Source of the DNA: Spirochaetia bacterium
GTDB lineage: Bacteria > Spirochaetota > Spirochaetia > CAKZLE01
Length of the DNA: 64,000 nt
Assembly: GCA_021736385.1 (NCBI GenBank)
Contig: JAIPFY010000008.1
Coordinates: 1-64,000 of the forward strand
Direction: 5' to 3'
Every line of letters starts with the position of its first letter. The first letter of the stretch is position 1. Shown here in pieces: positions 53,285-61,533 of the stretch. Under the pieces are notes generated by a model. It did not search any database, was not told the origin of the DNA, and was given only the letters and a program-made list of their open reading frames with translations. Made by a program: the position numbers and the translations under genes.

Positions 53285-55191
53285 ATGGGAGACTGGCCGG
53301 TACGCTGAGCATCTGCTCGATATATCGGCCAGGGAGCCTGAGTATCCAATCCGGTACTCTGTCCTGTCTCCAGCGCAGACACCTCACCGGTACTGTCAAT
53401 GACCAGCAGATACCCCTCAGAAGTCATATTCAGATCGAGCATCACCCCAGGATCCCCCACCTCTGCGAGTTGATGACTCCACAGAAGCTTTCCGTCGGTA
53501 CCATCGAGCGCGAACACCGTCTTATGGCCCAGTACATATACGATGTTCCCGGCCCCGATCAGCATCGAAGTGACGCTGCCAGAAACACTTGCTAACCCCT
53601 CATGCCACAGGAGCGACCCATCGGCACTGATCGCGGTGAGCCCGTTCGCACCCTCTGCGACAAAGACCGTATCATCCTTACCGATCAGCGGAGCCAGAGC
53701 CGCGGAATCCATCCCATAGCCGCCGCTCCAGCCATCAGTACTCATCGTCCCATCTGAATCGATCTTGTAGATATGAGCATCATCAGAGCAGATATAGATG
53801 CTCCCATCACTGCCGATCACCGGTTCATGCTCATAGATGCTCTCTGTTGCAGGTATCGTGAACGACCAGCTCTCTGTCCCATCATCCAGATCTACCGCAT
53901 AGAGGATGTTCCCGCTGGTAAGATAGGCGGTCTGACCATCAGAAGAGACCACAGGAGCTGATCCCGTTGCCCCAAGATCGATACTCCAGTAAAGAAAATC
54001 ATGATAATTCCAATTGGCATATACCGTACCGTTATCTGCACGAAGGATCAGCATATCATGCTCTGCACTGAATGCCGGTTGGGTGAAGAATGACTGACCT
54101 TCTGTGAAGTCCTCTGATGCGATACCAAGGGTTTCACTGAACGCTCCCCAGTAGAACAGATTCTCATCATCTCTGGTATGGTATACCAGATACTCCTCCG
54201 AGGTAGTGTTCTTTGGCACTGACATGGGCAGCAGACTGCGATTCACCTCACTGAGGTTATGGAACCGATCATACTCACCGGTCGTCCCATCGATGACCCA
54301 TACCCGTGAATCAGTTGAGAAGACATTCAAAGAATAGCTGATCAGATCATCTGCAGTGACAGCCACACCGCTTGATACCAGATCAGTGGTATCGCGTACA
54401 TAGCTCCATGCAACACGATCCTTCTCAACGAAGGTAGGCGTCACACTCCAGTCCCTATCCATCGTGATCGTGAGTTCTTCCATCCCAGAGGTAATATCGC
54501 CGGTCCATCCAGAGGGCTCATAGCCTGCATCAGCTACCGGAGTGAGTACCACCGTACTATCTCGTGCATAATCCTCCTGTATGATCTGGACATCATCGAC
54601 CGTGACATGGCCATGGTCGGCACTGCCGACAGTCAGCGTATACGTCGCAGGGAGTGCAGTGAACACCGGAGTGATCTGCTTGTCGCTATCCATCGTGACA
54701 GAGAGTGTCTGGGCACTGCTCGTGGTATCGCCGGTCCATCCGGAGAACTCATAGCCAGTATCGGGAACTGCAGTGAGTTCCACGATACTGCCGGTATCGA
54801 ACTCATCTCCGCTGAACTCCTGGCCATCGACCGTGACATGGCCATGGTCGGCACTGCCGACTGTCAGCGTATAGGTCACAGGGAGTGCAGTGAACACTGC
54901 AGTCGCTGTGATATCCTGCTGTAGAATCAGGGTACGGGGGTTCTCATCTCCTGTCAGGTCCCCGGTCCACCCGGAAAACTTATAGCCAGTTTCAGCCTCA
55001 ACGGTGATGGTGACCTGCTCTCCGACCTCGTATGATGCTTTCACAGGGTCCAGCAATACCTCTCCTTCTAGCTCATCGCAGGCAAGCTGCACTGAAACCT
55101 GTTCTACAGGCTGAGGACAGCCTGCTAAGATCAGCAGGACTACCAGCAGCAGAGACACATACAGCAGACTACGTACATACCGAATCGTCAT
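53269..55191 (-). CDS. Lipoprotein with three beta-repeat units and a PQQ-type beta-propeller
   Basis: The 640-residue protein has a lipobox LAGC (Cys25) after one hydrophobic segment. Residues of about 35-265 form three to four divergent beta repeats, each ending GY-x-FSGWTGD (InlB/Listeria-Bacteroides repeat type). The rest is a propeller with repeats such as LYAVDLDDGTESW and LTAISADGSLLWHE. It is anchored outside the cytoplasmic membrane and may bind partners or substrates; no enzyme motif is seen. The ATG at 55191 has AGGAG 7 nt upstream, unlike 55236. Its last residues (VAP) are encoded by the duplicated 81-bp segment. Confidence 0.85.
   Translation of the reverse strand: MTIRYVRSLLYVSLLLVVLLILAGCPQPVEQVSVQLACDELEGEVLLDPVKASYEVGEQVTITVEAETGYKFSGWTGDLTGDENPRTLILQQDITATAVFTALPVTYTLTVGSADHGHVTVDGQEFSGDEFDTGSIVELTAVPDTGYEFSGWTGDTTSSAQTLSVTMDSDKQITPVFTALPATYTLTVGSADHGHVTVDDVQIIQEDYARDSTVVLTPVADAGYEPSGWTGDITSGMEELTITMDRDWSVTPTFVEKDRVAWSYVRDTTDLVSSGVAVTADDLISYSLNVFSTDSRVWVIDGTTGEYDRFHNLSEVNRSLLPMSVPKNTTSEEYLVYHTRDDENLFYWGAFSETLGIASEDFTEGQSFFTQPAFSAEHDMLILRADNGTVYANWNYHDFLYWSIDLGATGSAPVVSSDGQTAYLTSGNILYAVDLDDGTESWSFTIPATESIYEHEPVIGSDGSIYICSDDAHIYKIDSDGTMSTDGWSGGYGMDSAALAPLIGKDDTVFVAEGANGLTAISADGSLLWHEGLASVSGSVTSMLIGAGNIVYVLGHKTVFALDGTDGKLLWSHQLAEVGDPGVMLDLNMTSEGYLLVIDSTGEVSALETGQSTGLDTQAPWPIYRADAQRTGQSPMAVAP
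54594..54666. repeat. Internal coding repeat of the lipoprotein gene, copy 1
   Basis: These 73 bp recur at 54825-54897 with three mismatches, 231 bp (77 codons) apart and in frame. They encode the segment YTLTVGSADHGHVTVD of successive beta-repeat units, evidence of recent unit duplication. Confidence 0.85.
54825..54897. repeat. Internal coding repeat of the lipoprotein gene, copy 2
   Basis: Partner of the repeat at 54594-54666. The near identity at DNA level, beyond what protein conservation needs, marks a recent duplication or gene conversion. Confidence 0.85.
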
Positions 55192-55261
55192 ATCAGTACT
55201 CCTGACCATCAAGACCTGCTTCGTATCACTATTCATTATGATATCGCAGCATCGTTGTCAT

Positions 55262-55290
55262 AGTGTATGTGACCGACACGTCCACGTCAA
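55262..55290 (-). promoter_or_regulatory. Promoter of the lipoprotein gene
   Basis: On the minus strand TTGACG (55290-55285), 17 bp and TACACT (55267-55262) fit sigma-70 elements in five and four of six positions, 71 bp upstream of the ATG. Confidence 0.5.
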
Positions 55291-55307
55291 TATTCACAGG
55301 CTCCATT

Positions 55308-55388
55308 ACTCCTGACAGCATCAGGGCACACTCCCCTATGACACATCAAGCACTATCGTATCAGAGAGGGTGTCATGGAGTGACTGCC
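55308..55388. repeat. 81-bp direct repeat, copy B (3' end of the RDD gene)
   Basis: The original-looking copy of the repeat at 53204-53284: it contains the final 17 codons and stop of the RDD gene and 28 bp beyond. Its ATGACAC and GTGTCAT ends (55337 and 55371 region) form a short inverted repeat. Confidence 0.85.
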
Positions 55389-55776
55389 TGCGGGAGTTGA
55401 AGAACATGGCAGCCATACCCGCTCCCAGGATGAGCGCTTCACCGGTCATCCCGATGTATCTCAACAGAGCTGAGATGATACTGAGGGTTGAGGTATCAGA
55501 GCGGACCACCCGCAGATGCATCACCATGCACCCGATGGAGGCCTCTTTGAGATGCCATAGCGTGGTGAAGTAGATCCCCTGCAGCAGCAGCCATACCGGG
55601 GGGATGAGCAGGGCATACCCGATCAGATAGCTACCGCTCTCAGGGCTGAAGAGCCCCCGGAAGAACCAGATCCAGAACGGGATGAGCAGCAGGACACATA
55701 CGAGTATATCGATGAGATACGAGAGTGTACGACGCAGGAAGGAGGCATACGGTCGAAGGGGGTGTTGTTCTATCAT
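55336..55776 (-). CDS. RDD-family membrane protein
   Basis: The 146-residue protein has the RDD layout: FLRRTLSYLIDILVCVLLL at the start (Arg and Asp in the first helix), two more hydrophobic segments and a C-terminal RRQSLHDTLSDTIVLD, the family signature region. It is an inner-membrane protein, possibly linked to ion transport, of unknown function. No convincing ribosome site is visible. Its 3' end is duplicated beyond the lipoprotein gene. Confidence 0.82.
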   Translation of the reverse strand: MIEQHPLRPYASFLRRTLSYLIDILVCVLLLIPFWIWFFRGLFSPESGSYLIGYALLIPPVWLLLQGIYFTTLWHLKEASIGCMVMHLRVVRSDTSTLSIISALLRYIGMTGEALILGAGMAAMFFNSRRQSLHDTLSDTIVLDVS

Positions 55777-55891
55777 ACCTGAGAGCTTAGCGGTTTTTCA
55801 CTCCTGCGTATAGAGTTCACCCGGTAGACTGCAGATCTGTTACGCAGCAACCAAACCCTCTGCGTATCACGTATGCAGGAGCTCTCTCTGT

Positions 55892-56749
55892 TCACCTGTA
55901 GACCTGCCGTGCTGCATCGAGCTGCTGAAGCAGTGCAGCTTTCCCCTCATGGCCATAGCCTATGGTCCCTGAGACGGCAACGAGATTACAGACATGATTA
56001 CTGCGTACGATGCACTCAGAGAGTTCCAACCCGCTGATGAGCTGGTACATCTCCTCGAGGATCCCGTACTCGGACTGCAGAAGGAACTCACCTGAAGCTG
56101 TGAGCTGCTCCATGACAGTACCGGGATCTATGGTCAGCCTCAGGATCCCCAGGTAGCGGGGATCGATACGATTGAGCACCTCTGCAGTGGCTTCTGCATG
56201 CTCAGAGGCCATGGCAGAGCCTCCCAGACCGCAGATCACCGAGGCTGAGATCAGGATACCTGCTTCCGTGAGCTTATCTGCGGACTCGATCAGCAGCTCC
56301 CGGGTCTGCCCCTTCCTCACATACTCCAGGACCGCATCGCTGCCGCTCTCCACTCCCATGTAGATCAGACTGAGCCCGAGCAGGTGCAGTTCCTGCAGCT
56401 GTGCCGCAGTATAGCTTCGCAGGTTACGACTGGAACCATAGGCGCTGATACGTTCGCATTCGGGGAACAGATCCCTGATGGATCTCAGGATCCTCAGGAG
56501 CTTCCCGTAGCTCAGAGCAAGCACATCCCCGTCGGCAAGAAAGATCCTCGGGACACTCTGGTATCTGCTGCGAAAGAACCTCAGAGCCAGCAGGACCTCT
56601 TCAAAAGGCCTGAGATGGAACTTCCGGTCCTTGTACATGCTGCAGTAGATGCATCTGTTGTAGGAACAGCCGCTGGTGACCTGTACGATGAGACTTCCCG
56701 CCTCACTCGGCGGTCGATAGACCTGACCTTCGTAGAGTTCGAACTCCAT
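55892..56749 (-). CDS. Radical SAM protein, paralogue 1
   Basis: The 285-residue protein binds a [4Fe-4S] cluster through SGCSYNRCIYCSMYK (Cys28, Cys33, Cys36, spacing CX4CX2C) and has IYMGVESGSDAVLEYVRKG and SVICGLGG as SAM-contacting strands of the partial TIM barrel. It belongs to the short COG1032/Elp3-like radical SAM group without a B12 domain. Reaction unknown. It follows its paralogue by 5 bp; GAGGAGG at the end of that gene is its ribosome site (11 nt). Confidence 0.87.
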   Translation of the reverse strand: MEFELYEGQVYRPPSEAGSLIVQVTSGCSYNRCIYCSMYKDRKFHLRPFEEVLLALRFFRSRYQSVPRIFLADGDVLALSYGKLLRILRSIRDLFPECERISAYGSSRNLRSYTAAQLQELHLLGLSLIYMGVESGSDAVLEYVRKGQTRELLIESADKLTEAGILISASVICGLGGSAMASEHAEATAEVLNRIDPRYLGILRLTIDPGTVMEQLTASGEFLLQSEYGILEEMYQLISGLELSECIVRSNHVCNLVAVSGTIGYGHEGKAALLQQLDAARQVYR

Positions 56750-56754
56750 ACCTG

Positions 56755-57624
56755 CTACAACCTCCTCATGTGATCAGAGCGAACCGGGCTCCGCAGCAGG
56801 AGGAGCCGGTCGATCTCATCGAGCAGCCGCTTCTTCTCTTCGGGCAGATAGGCCTTCAGGGGGGCATAGTTCGAAGCATGGTTTGCACGGAAGACCGTAG
56901 CCTCGAGCTCGAGGGCCTCCACAAGCAGCCGGATCTCCTGCAGGGTAGCTCTGCTCTCAAGCAGCGTGAGAGTCCCCGCTTCCACCTCCCTCCTGATCGG
57001 TGCATCCTCATGAAGCAGCAGACTCAGCAGTCCCACGAACTCCGGCTGAATGGCATTGAGCACCTCTGCAGTCTTCAGGGCATGCTCATGCGATCGCTGC
57101 ACACCGCCAAGACCTGCGATCACCGATACCGACAGGGCAATCCCCGCATCACGGACACGCACCCCGGCCTGCACCAGAGCAGCAGCATCACTTCCCTTGC
57201 AGACCCTCTTGAGTACTGCATCTGATCCGCTCTCCACTCCCATGTAGATGATCTTCAACCCCTTGCTCCGCAGCATGCTCAGTTCCTGCGGGCTCTTTCG
57301 CAGGATATCGGCTGCCGTTGCCGACAGACCTGTGCGTTCACACTCGGGAAACACTTCATTGATGTGATCGAGCAGCTCGCTCAGATAGGCTGTCGGGACC
57401 ACCAGAGCATCCCCGTCGATGAGGAACACCCTCCTGACCGAGGGGTATGCCGCTCGTGCCAGCCTGATGTCTTCTCTGATCTCTTCGAGCGGTCTGATGC
57501 GAAACGACTTGTTCTTGTACATATAGCAGAACGTACAGCGATTGTGGGAGCAGCCGATCGTGATCTGCAGCAGCAGACTCTCTGCTTCACTCGGTGCCCG
57601 GTAGATGTCTCCATAGTATCTCAT
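56755..57624 (-). CDS. Radical SAM protein, paralogue 2
   Basis: The 289-residue protein has IGCSHNRCTFCYMYKNK (Cys25, Cys30, Cys33; CX4CX2C), VFLIDGDALV, IYMGVESGSDAVLKRVCKG and SVIAGLGG, aligned along its whole length with the following gene. The pair arose by tandem duplication and may form a heterodimer or act on related substrates. The ribosome site is weak (GGAAAG). An inverted repeat lies just upstream. Confidence 0.87.
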   Translation of the reverse strand: MRYYGDIYRAPSEAESLLLQITIGCSHNRCTFCYMYKNKSFRIRPLEEIREDIRLARAAYPSVRRVFLIDGDALVVPTAYLSELLDHINEVFPECERTGLSATAADILRKSPQELSMLRSKGLKIIYMGVESGSDAVLKRVCKGSDAAALVQAGVRVRDAGIALSVSVIAGLGGVQRSHEHALKTAEVLNAIQPEFVGLLSLLLHEDAPIRREVEAGTLTLLESRATLQEIRLLVEALELEATVFRANHASNYAPLKAYLPEEKKRLLDEIDRLLLLRSPVRSDHMRRL

Positions 57625-57644
57625 TTACTTTCCATACATATTAT

Positions 57645-57666
57645 TTGTATATAAATTATCATACAA
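57645..57666. promoter_or_regulatory. Inverted repeat upstream of the radical SAM operon
   Basis: TTGTAT (57645-57650) and ATACAA (57661-57666) form an inverted repeat with a 10-bp AT-rich spacer, 21 bp before the start codon at 57624. A weak -10-like TAATAT lies next to it. It is a possible operator; the rest of the spacer up to 57904 shows no gene. Confidence 0.3.
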
Positions 57667-57904
57667 TCAGCAGCAGGGCAAGACCCCAACACCTGTTCAC
57701 CCTGACCCATGCACGACCGAACACCTCATACGGCTCCTCCTGCATACATACGCTCTGCCTGTAACCGTACATGCAGGATATATAAGCGATGTGTGTGGTC
57801 CTCCCCTGAACCCGATGTTGCCCGTACGGGGCATCCCCTCTCTCGCCTTTTTCCTGAAAACCCGATAGTATGATGGTATCTGATCTTCTCACAGGAGCAC
57901 ATTC

Positions 57905-58678
57905 ATGGCTGCACGGACTTCTGACATGACAGGAAAGAGTACTTCGAACATCAGCGAGACGGTATATGCTGTCCTGAGGAAGAACATCATCAACCTTACC
58001 CTTGCTCCGGGGACCCTCATCAGCGAGACAGACGTCGCTGAGCGACTATCGGTCAGCAGGACCCCGGTCAGAGAGGCTTTCATCAGACTCTCCCATGAGG
58101 CGCTTGTCAGCATCTTCCCGCAGAAGGGAACCTTCGTGTCGAAGATAGACCTCTCACGGGTACAGGAAGAGCGGTTCCTGCGGGAATCCCTGGAATGCGA
58201 AGTGATCAGACTCTTTGCCAACTACCACAGTGAACAGAGCATAGAACGACTCAAACGAAATCTGAAGCAGCAGCAGGCGGCCCTTGAAGAGGGGTCCCTG
58301 ACCCGATTCATCGAGTTCGATGACCAGTTCCATGCGATCATGTTCGAAGAGACCAACAAGCAGCTGTGCTATCAGGTGCTCAAGAGCTATTCGAGTCACT
58401 ACCGCAGGATCCGGTACCTCTCGATGTTCCTCTCAGAGGTCTCAGCCCATAATATCGATCAGCATCAGCAGCTGCTCGCAGCCATAGAGGACCATGACAG
58501 TGAGCTGGCAAGCTCACTGCTGAAGCACCATATACGGAAGCTGATCATTGAGAAGGATGATATCTGTGAGAAGTATCCTGAGTACTTCCAGCAGGAAGAA
58601 CGGTTCATAGGGGATTCGGAAGTCTTCGGGACCAACAAGCTCGACCGGCTCATGGGAGATCATCCGTCGGGGACCTGA
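57905..58678 (+). CDS. GntR-family regulator (FadR subfamily, FCD domain)
   Basis: The 257-residue regulator has the GntR winged helix (LTLAPGTLISETDVAERLSV, then SRTPVREAFIRLSHEALVSI, about residues 35-75) and a C-terminal all-helical FCD domain with metal/ligand-type residues in FIEFDDQFHAIMFEETN. AGGAG lies 7 nt before the ATG; TATGAT at about 57869 may be its -10. FCD regulators often sense organic acids. Its target is not clear: it lies between the radical SAM pair and the GH2 locus. Confidence 0.92.
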   Translation: MAARTSDMTGKSTSNISETVYAVLRKNIINLTLAPGTLISETDVAERLSVSRTPVREAFIRLSHEALVSIFPQKGTFVSKIDLSRVQEERFLRESLECEVIRLFANYHSEQSIERLKRNLKQQQAALEEGSLTRFIEFDDQFHAIMFEETNKQLCYQVLKSYSSHYRRIRYLSMFLSEVSAHNIDQHQQLLAAIEDHDSELASSLLKHHIRKLIIEKDDICEKYPEYFQQEERFIGDSEVFGTNKLDRLMGDHPSGT

Positions 58679-58701
58679 GCAGATCGTTCGAACCTGCACC
58701 C

Positions 58702-59628
58702 CTAGCGGGGATTGAGCTCTATCTGCAGCTTGATACCGGTGGCATAGTTACCGAAAGACTCACCAAAGAGGTTCAGACCTCCCTGACAGTAAGCATCTTC
58801 CCTGATCCCGAACTTCACCGTGATACGGTAGTCATCCCCGAGATGCAGGTCATCTATGGTGGTCCCCTCTGCAGCCACTCCGTCGATAAAGGACTGTTCG
58901 GCAGTGACCCTCCAGGACTTGAGGAACCCGTACTGGGTATTCTCGACACCCCACCACTGCGGAGTGAACCGTCCCTTCGTCCCTCCCATATCACCGGGGC
59001 TGGTCCAGGTACCGATCTCACAGCCGTTGATCCAGACAGTGATGTCACTCGGGTACTCGTTGTTGCAGCCGGGGAACTCAGAACAGAGCTCTGCAGAGAT
59101 CTGCAGAGATTTCACCGATCTTCCGCTCGGGATGGTCACCGGGAAACTGTACTCCAGGAACCCGTGGGTGAACCAGATCAGCTCGGCGCTGCTTCGCTGA
59201 GGACTCAGGAAGGCCCGCTCACTGTCAAGATAATCGATGATGGCACTCTTGCTGACGATCCCGCACGGGGGATGGATCGAGAAGTTCGTGTAGAGCCCTA
59301 TGGGCATGTCGATGATCATCACATGTTCATCTTCCACCTGCTGCTCTTTGCTGAGGGGCAGGATGATCTCTTCGAAGCTGGTATAACAGACTTTCTGGTT
59401 ACCCCGGGCTGCCGGTATGAGTTCGGTACTGACGATCCCTGCCTGTTCCAGAGCCTGTATGTTCACCGTGCAGGTTGACTGCAGGATCCCCAGCTCATCG
59501 GCGATCTGGTGGATGTTCATGCGATTGTTCAGCAGCAGCTGTACGATACGTAATCTCAGGGGAGAACTCAGCGCCTTCGCTATTGCCAGCACCTGATCAT
59601 GATCGGCCATATATACACGTTTTTCCAT
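58702..59628 (-). CDS. ArsR-type winged-helix regulator fused to a beta-rich sensor domain
   Basis: The 308-residue protein begins with an ArsR-like DNA-binding domain (ALSSPLRLRIVQLLLNNRMN, then IHQIADELGILQSTCTVNIQ, residues about 18-60). It lacks the cysteines of metal-sensing ArsR proteins. Residues from about 110 form a long domain rich in beta-strand and aromatic patterns (ISAELCSEFPGCN, WINGCEIGTWTSPGD, FGIREDAYCQGGLNLFG), which looks like a carbohydrate-binding jelly roll. It is cotranscribed with the GH2 gene, 18 bp downstream of it, so it probably senses the sugar released. Confidence 0.8.
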   Translation of the reverse strand: MEKRVYMADHDQVLAIAKALSSPLRLRIVQLLLNNRMNIHQIADELGILQSTCTVNIQALEQAGIVSTELIPAARGNQKVCYTSFEEIILPLSKEQQVEDEHVMIIDMPIGLYTNFSIHPPCGIVSKSAIIDYLDSERAFLSPQRSSAELIWFTHGFLEYSFPVTIPSGRSVKSLQISAELCSEFPGCNNEYPSDITVWINGCEIGTWTSPGDMGGTKGRFTPQWWGVENTQYGFLKSWRVTAEQSFIDGVAAEGTTIDDLHLGDDYRITVKFGIREDAYCQGGLNLFGESFGNYATGIKLQIELNPR

Positions 59629-59646
59629 ACCATCCCTTTTCCTGCG

Positions 59647-61383
59647 CTACTGCTTCGCATCCTGTCCGATCAGCTCCTGCAGCCACTGCAGCGGGAACTT
59701 CGGTCTGCGGTCCGCGAACAGCAGTCCGTTCTTCTCCTGCTGCACATCACAGAACTGAGTATAACACCATCCGGCACAATCGGGAAGTTCTTCCGCACTC
59801 TCTATGATCAGCTTCACCGCTTCGAAGAACTCTTCGACAGAGCTCCGGGCCCTGCCATAGCCCCAGGCAGCACGATCATCCGATCGCTCCAGGAACGACA
59901 GTCCGCCGAACTCGGTCAGCAGCAGAGGCGCTGCAGAGCCATACTGCTCATCCACATAGAGCTTCCTGCCATGGACCCCTGCAGCTCTTCCCGCTCGTGC
60001 AGCATCCCAATCACCTCTGAGCTGCTCGTTCGTATGCTCATAGCTGTGAAACGTACCGATCTGCCCGCTCAGATGCTCCCATCCATCGTTGTCGATCACC
60101 GGGACTCCGACTGCAGCCCGGACCTCACTCGTCAGCTTAGAGAGCCACTGCTGGATCTTTCGGTCTTCCCTGATCGCAGCGATCCCCCAGGACTCGTTGC
60201 ACAGGACCCAGGTGATCACCGAAGGGTGATGGGCATCCCTCCTGATGATCTGTCGCAGTTCCGAGGAGAACTGCCTGGCGGAGCTGCTGCTGAACTCATA
60301 GAAGGCAGGGGCCTCTTCCCAGACATAGAAGCCCAGCACATCAGCCTGATGATAGAACCTCGGGTCTTCGTACTTCATATGCTTACGGCATCCATTGAAG
60401 CCCATCTGCTTCATCAGGAGGATATCATCGGCGAAGGCCTGTGCAGAGGGGACACTGTAGCCGCTGTGGGGCCAGTAGCCCTGATCGAGCACCAGCTTCA
60501 GGGCCCTGACGGTCCCGTTGACCTTCATCCCCTGCCGGTCCCACTGCACGGTCCTGAAGGCCGCATAGGTCGTGACCTTGTCCTGTACTCCCTCAGGGGT
60601 GCAGCAGGAGATGGTGATGTCATAGAGATCGGGGTGCTCCACGTCCCACAGATGAGCTTCGGTGAGGGGGAAGGTGAACACACAGGCTCGCTCAAGAGCA
60701 TCACAGGGGATGCAGATACTCTTCAGCTGCTCTCCCCGGAAAGAGAGAGTACTCTCGATCACCCCTCCGGGACACGGTGCGTTCAGCTCCACGGTGACTG
60801 CGATCTGATGACCGTCTGTGATCTCACCGGAGGCGCTGCAGAAGGTGATGTAGGTATCGGGGACGAATTCCAGCCAGACTGGCTGCCAGATCCCCGAAGA
60901 GGGGATATACCAGCAGGAGACTGGGTCACACCAGCTCTGCTTGCCCCGCGGCTGTTCGAGGGAGAGGGTATCGACCGCCTCGATGGCGAGGAGGAACTCA
61001 TCGCCATCGATGATGGAGGTGATGTCGAAGGAGAACGGGGTGTACCCCCCGGTGTGTGTACCGATGCACTGACCGTCGATCCAGATCCCTGCCTCATAGT
61101 CGACGGCACCGAAATGGAGGATGATCCGCTGCATGAGTTCCTGCTCAGTCAGCTTCACCCTCCTTCGGTAGACCATACAGGGATGATAGGTATGATCGCC
61201 TATGCCCGATCGCTCGCACTGATAGGTGAACGGGACTTCGATCGTCGTTCCCAGCGTCCCGCTGACCCGATGCACAGCATCAGTGATAGGATAGTCATCA
61301 AAGAAATCGAACTCCCATCTCCCTTCAAGACTTCTCCAGGGTTCTCGGTACATGCTCGGTCGTGGATACTCTGGTGCGATCAT
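59647..61383 (-). CDS. Glycoside hydrolase family 2 enzyme
   Basis: The 578-residue enzyme has the GH2 order: sugar-binding jelly roll (PFTYQCERSGIGDH, then FGAVDYEAGIWIDG), an immunoglobulin-like domain and a TIM barrel with acid/base Glu397 in VLCNESWG and nucleophile Glu491 in LLTEFGG. Substrates of this family include beta-galactosides, beta-glucuronides and beta-mannosides; none can be chosen. It has no signal peptide and so acts in the cytosol. GAGG is 5 nt before the ATG. It diverges from the CUT1 importer that probably supplies its substrate. Confidence 0.92.
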   Translation of the reverse strand: MIAPEYPRPSMYREPWRSLEGRWEFDFFDDYPITDAVHRVSGTLGTTIEVPFTYQCERSGIGDHTYHPCMVYRRRVKLTEQELMQRIILHFGAVDYEAGIWIDGQCIGTHTGGYTPFSFDITSIIDGDEFLLAIEAVDTLSLEQPRGKQSWCDPVSCWYIPSSGIWQPVWLEFVPDTYITFCSASGEITDGHQIAVTVELNAPCPGGVIESTLSFRGEQLKSICIPCDALERACVFTFPLTEAHLWDVEHPDLYDITISCCTPEGVQDKVTTYAAFRTVQWDRQGMKVNGTVRALKLVLDQGYWPHSGYSVPSAQAFADDILLMKQMGFNGCRKHMKYEDPRFYHQADVLGFYVWEEAPAFYEFSSSSARQFSSELRQIIRRDAHHPSVITWVLCNESWGIAAIREDRKIQQWLSKLTSEVRAAVGVPVIDNDGWEHLSGQIGTFHSYEHTNEQLRGDWDAARAGRAAGVHGRKLYVDEQYGSAAPLLLTEFGGLSFLERSDDRAAWGYGRARSSVEEFFEAVKLIIESAEELPDCAGWCYTQFCDVQQEKNGLLFADRRPKFPLQWLQELIGQDAKQ

Positions 61384-61416
61384 ATGTGCCTCGTTTACAT
61401 AAGTTATACATCACAT

Positions 61417-61426
61417 TATCATGATA
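61417..61426. promoter_or_regulatory. Possible operator in the GH2/importer divergent spacer
   Basis: TATCATGATA is a perfect 10-bp palindrome that shares the core TCATGA with the site between the importer promoter elements at 61472. It is near the GH2 start. Confidence 0.35.
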
Positions 61427-61462
61427 TATAAACAATAACAAGTACTATTTATCAAATATTCG

Positions 61463-61491
61463 TTGACTTATTCATGTATGCATGATTTAAT
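61463..61491 (+). promoter_or_regulatory. Promoter of the CUT1 importer with internal operator
   Basis: TTGACT (61463-61468), 17 bp and TTTAAT (61486-61491) each match five of six consensus positions. The spacer contains TCATG-TATG-CATGA (61472-61485), an inverted repeat suited to a repressor such as the ArsR-like protein. Confidence 0.6.
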
Positions 61492-61533
61492 AAGGTTAAG
61501 TTTCATACATTATTGATTTATATAGGGGAGCAT

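Noticed and set aside
58687-58710. GTTCGAACC stretch resembling a tRNA T-arm
   Set aside because: No acceptor, D or anticodon stems surround it; it fills a short spacer between convergent genes.
59599-61431. 610-codon plus-strand open frame opposite the GH2 gene
   Set aside because: It is antisense to an intact GH2 enzyme with both catalytic glutamates, and its translation has no recognisable domain. Long antisense frames are common in this GC range.
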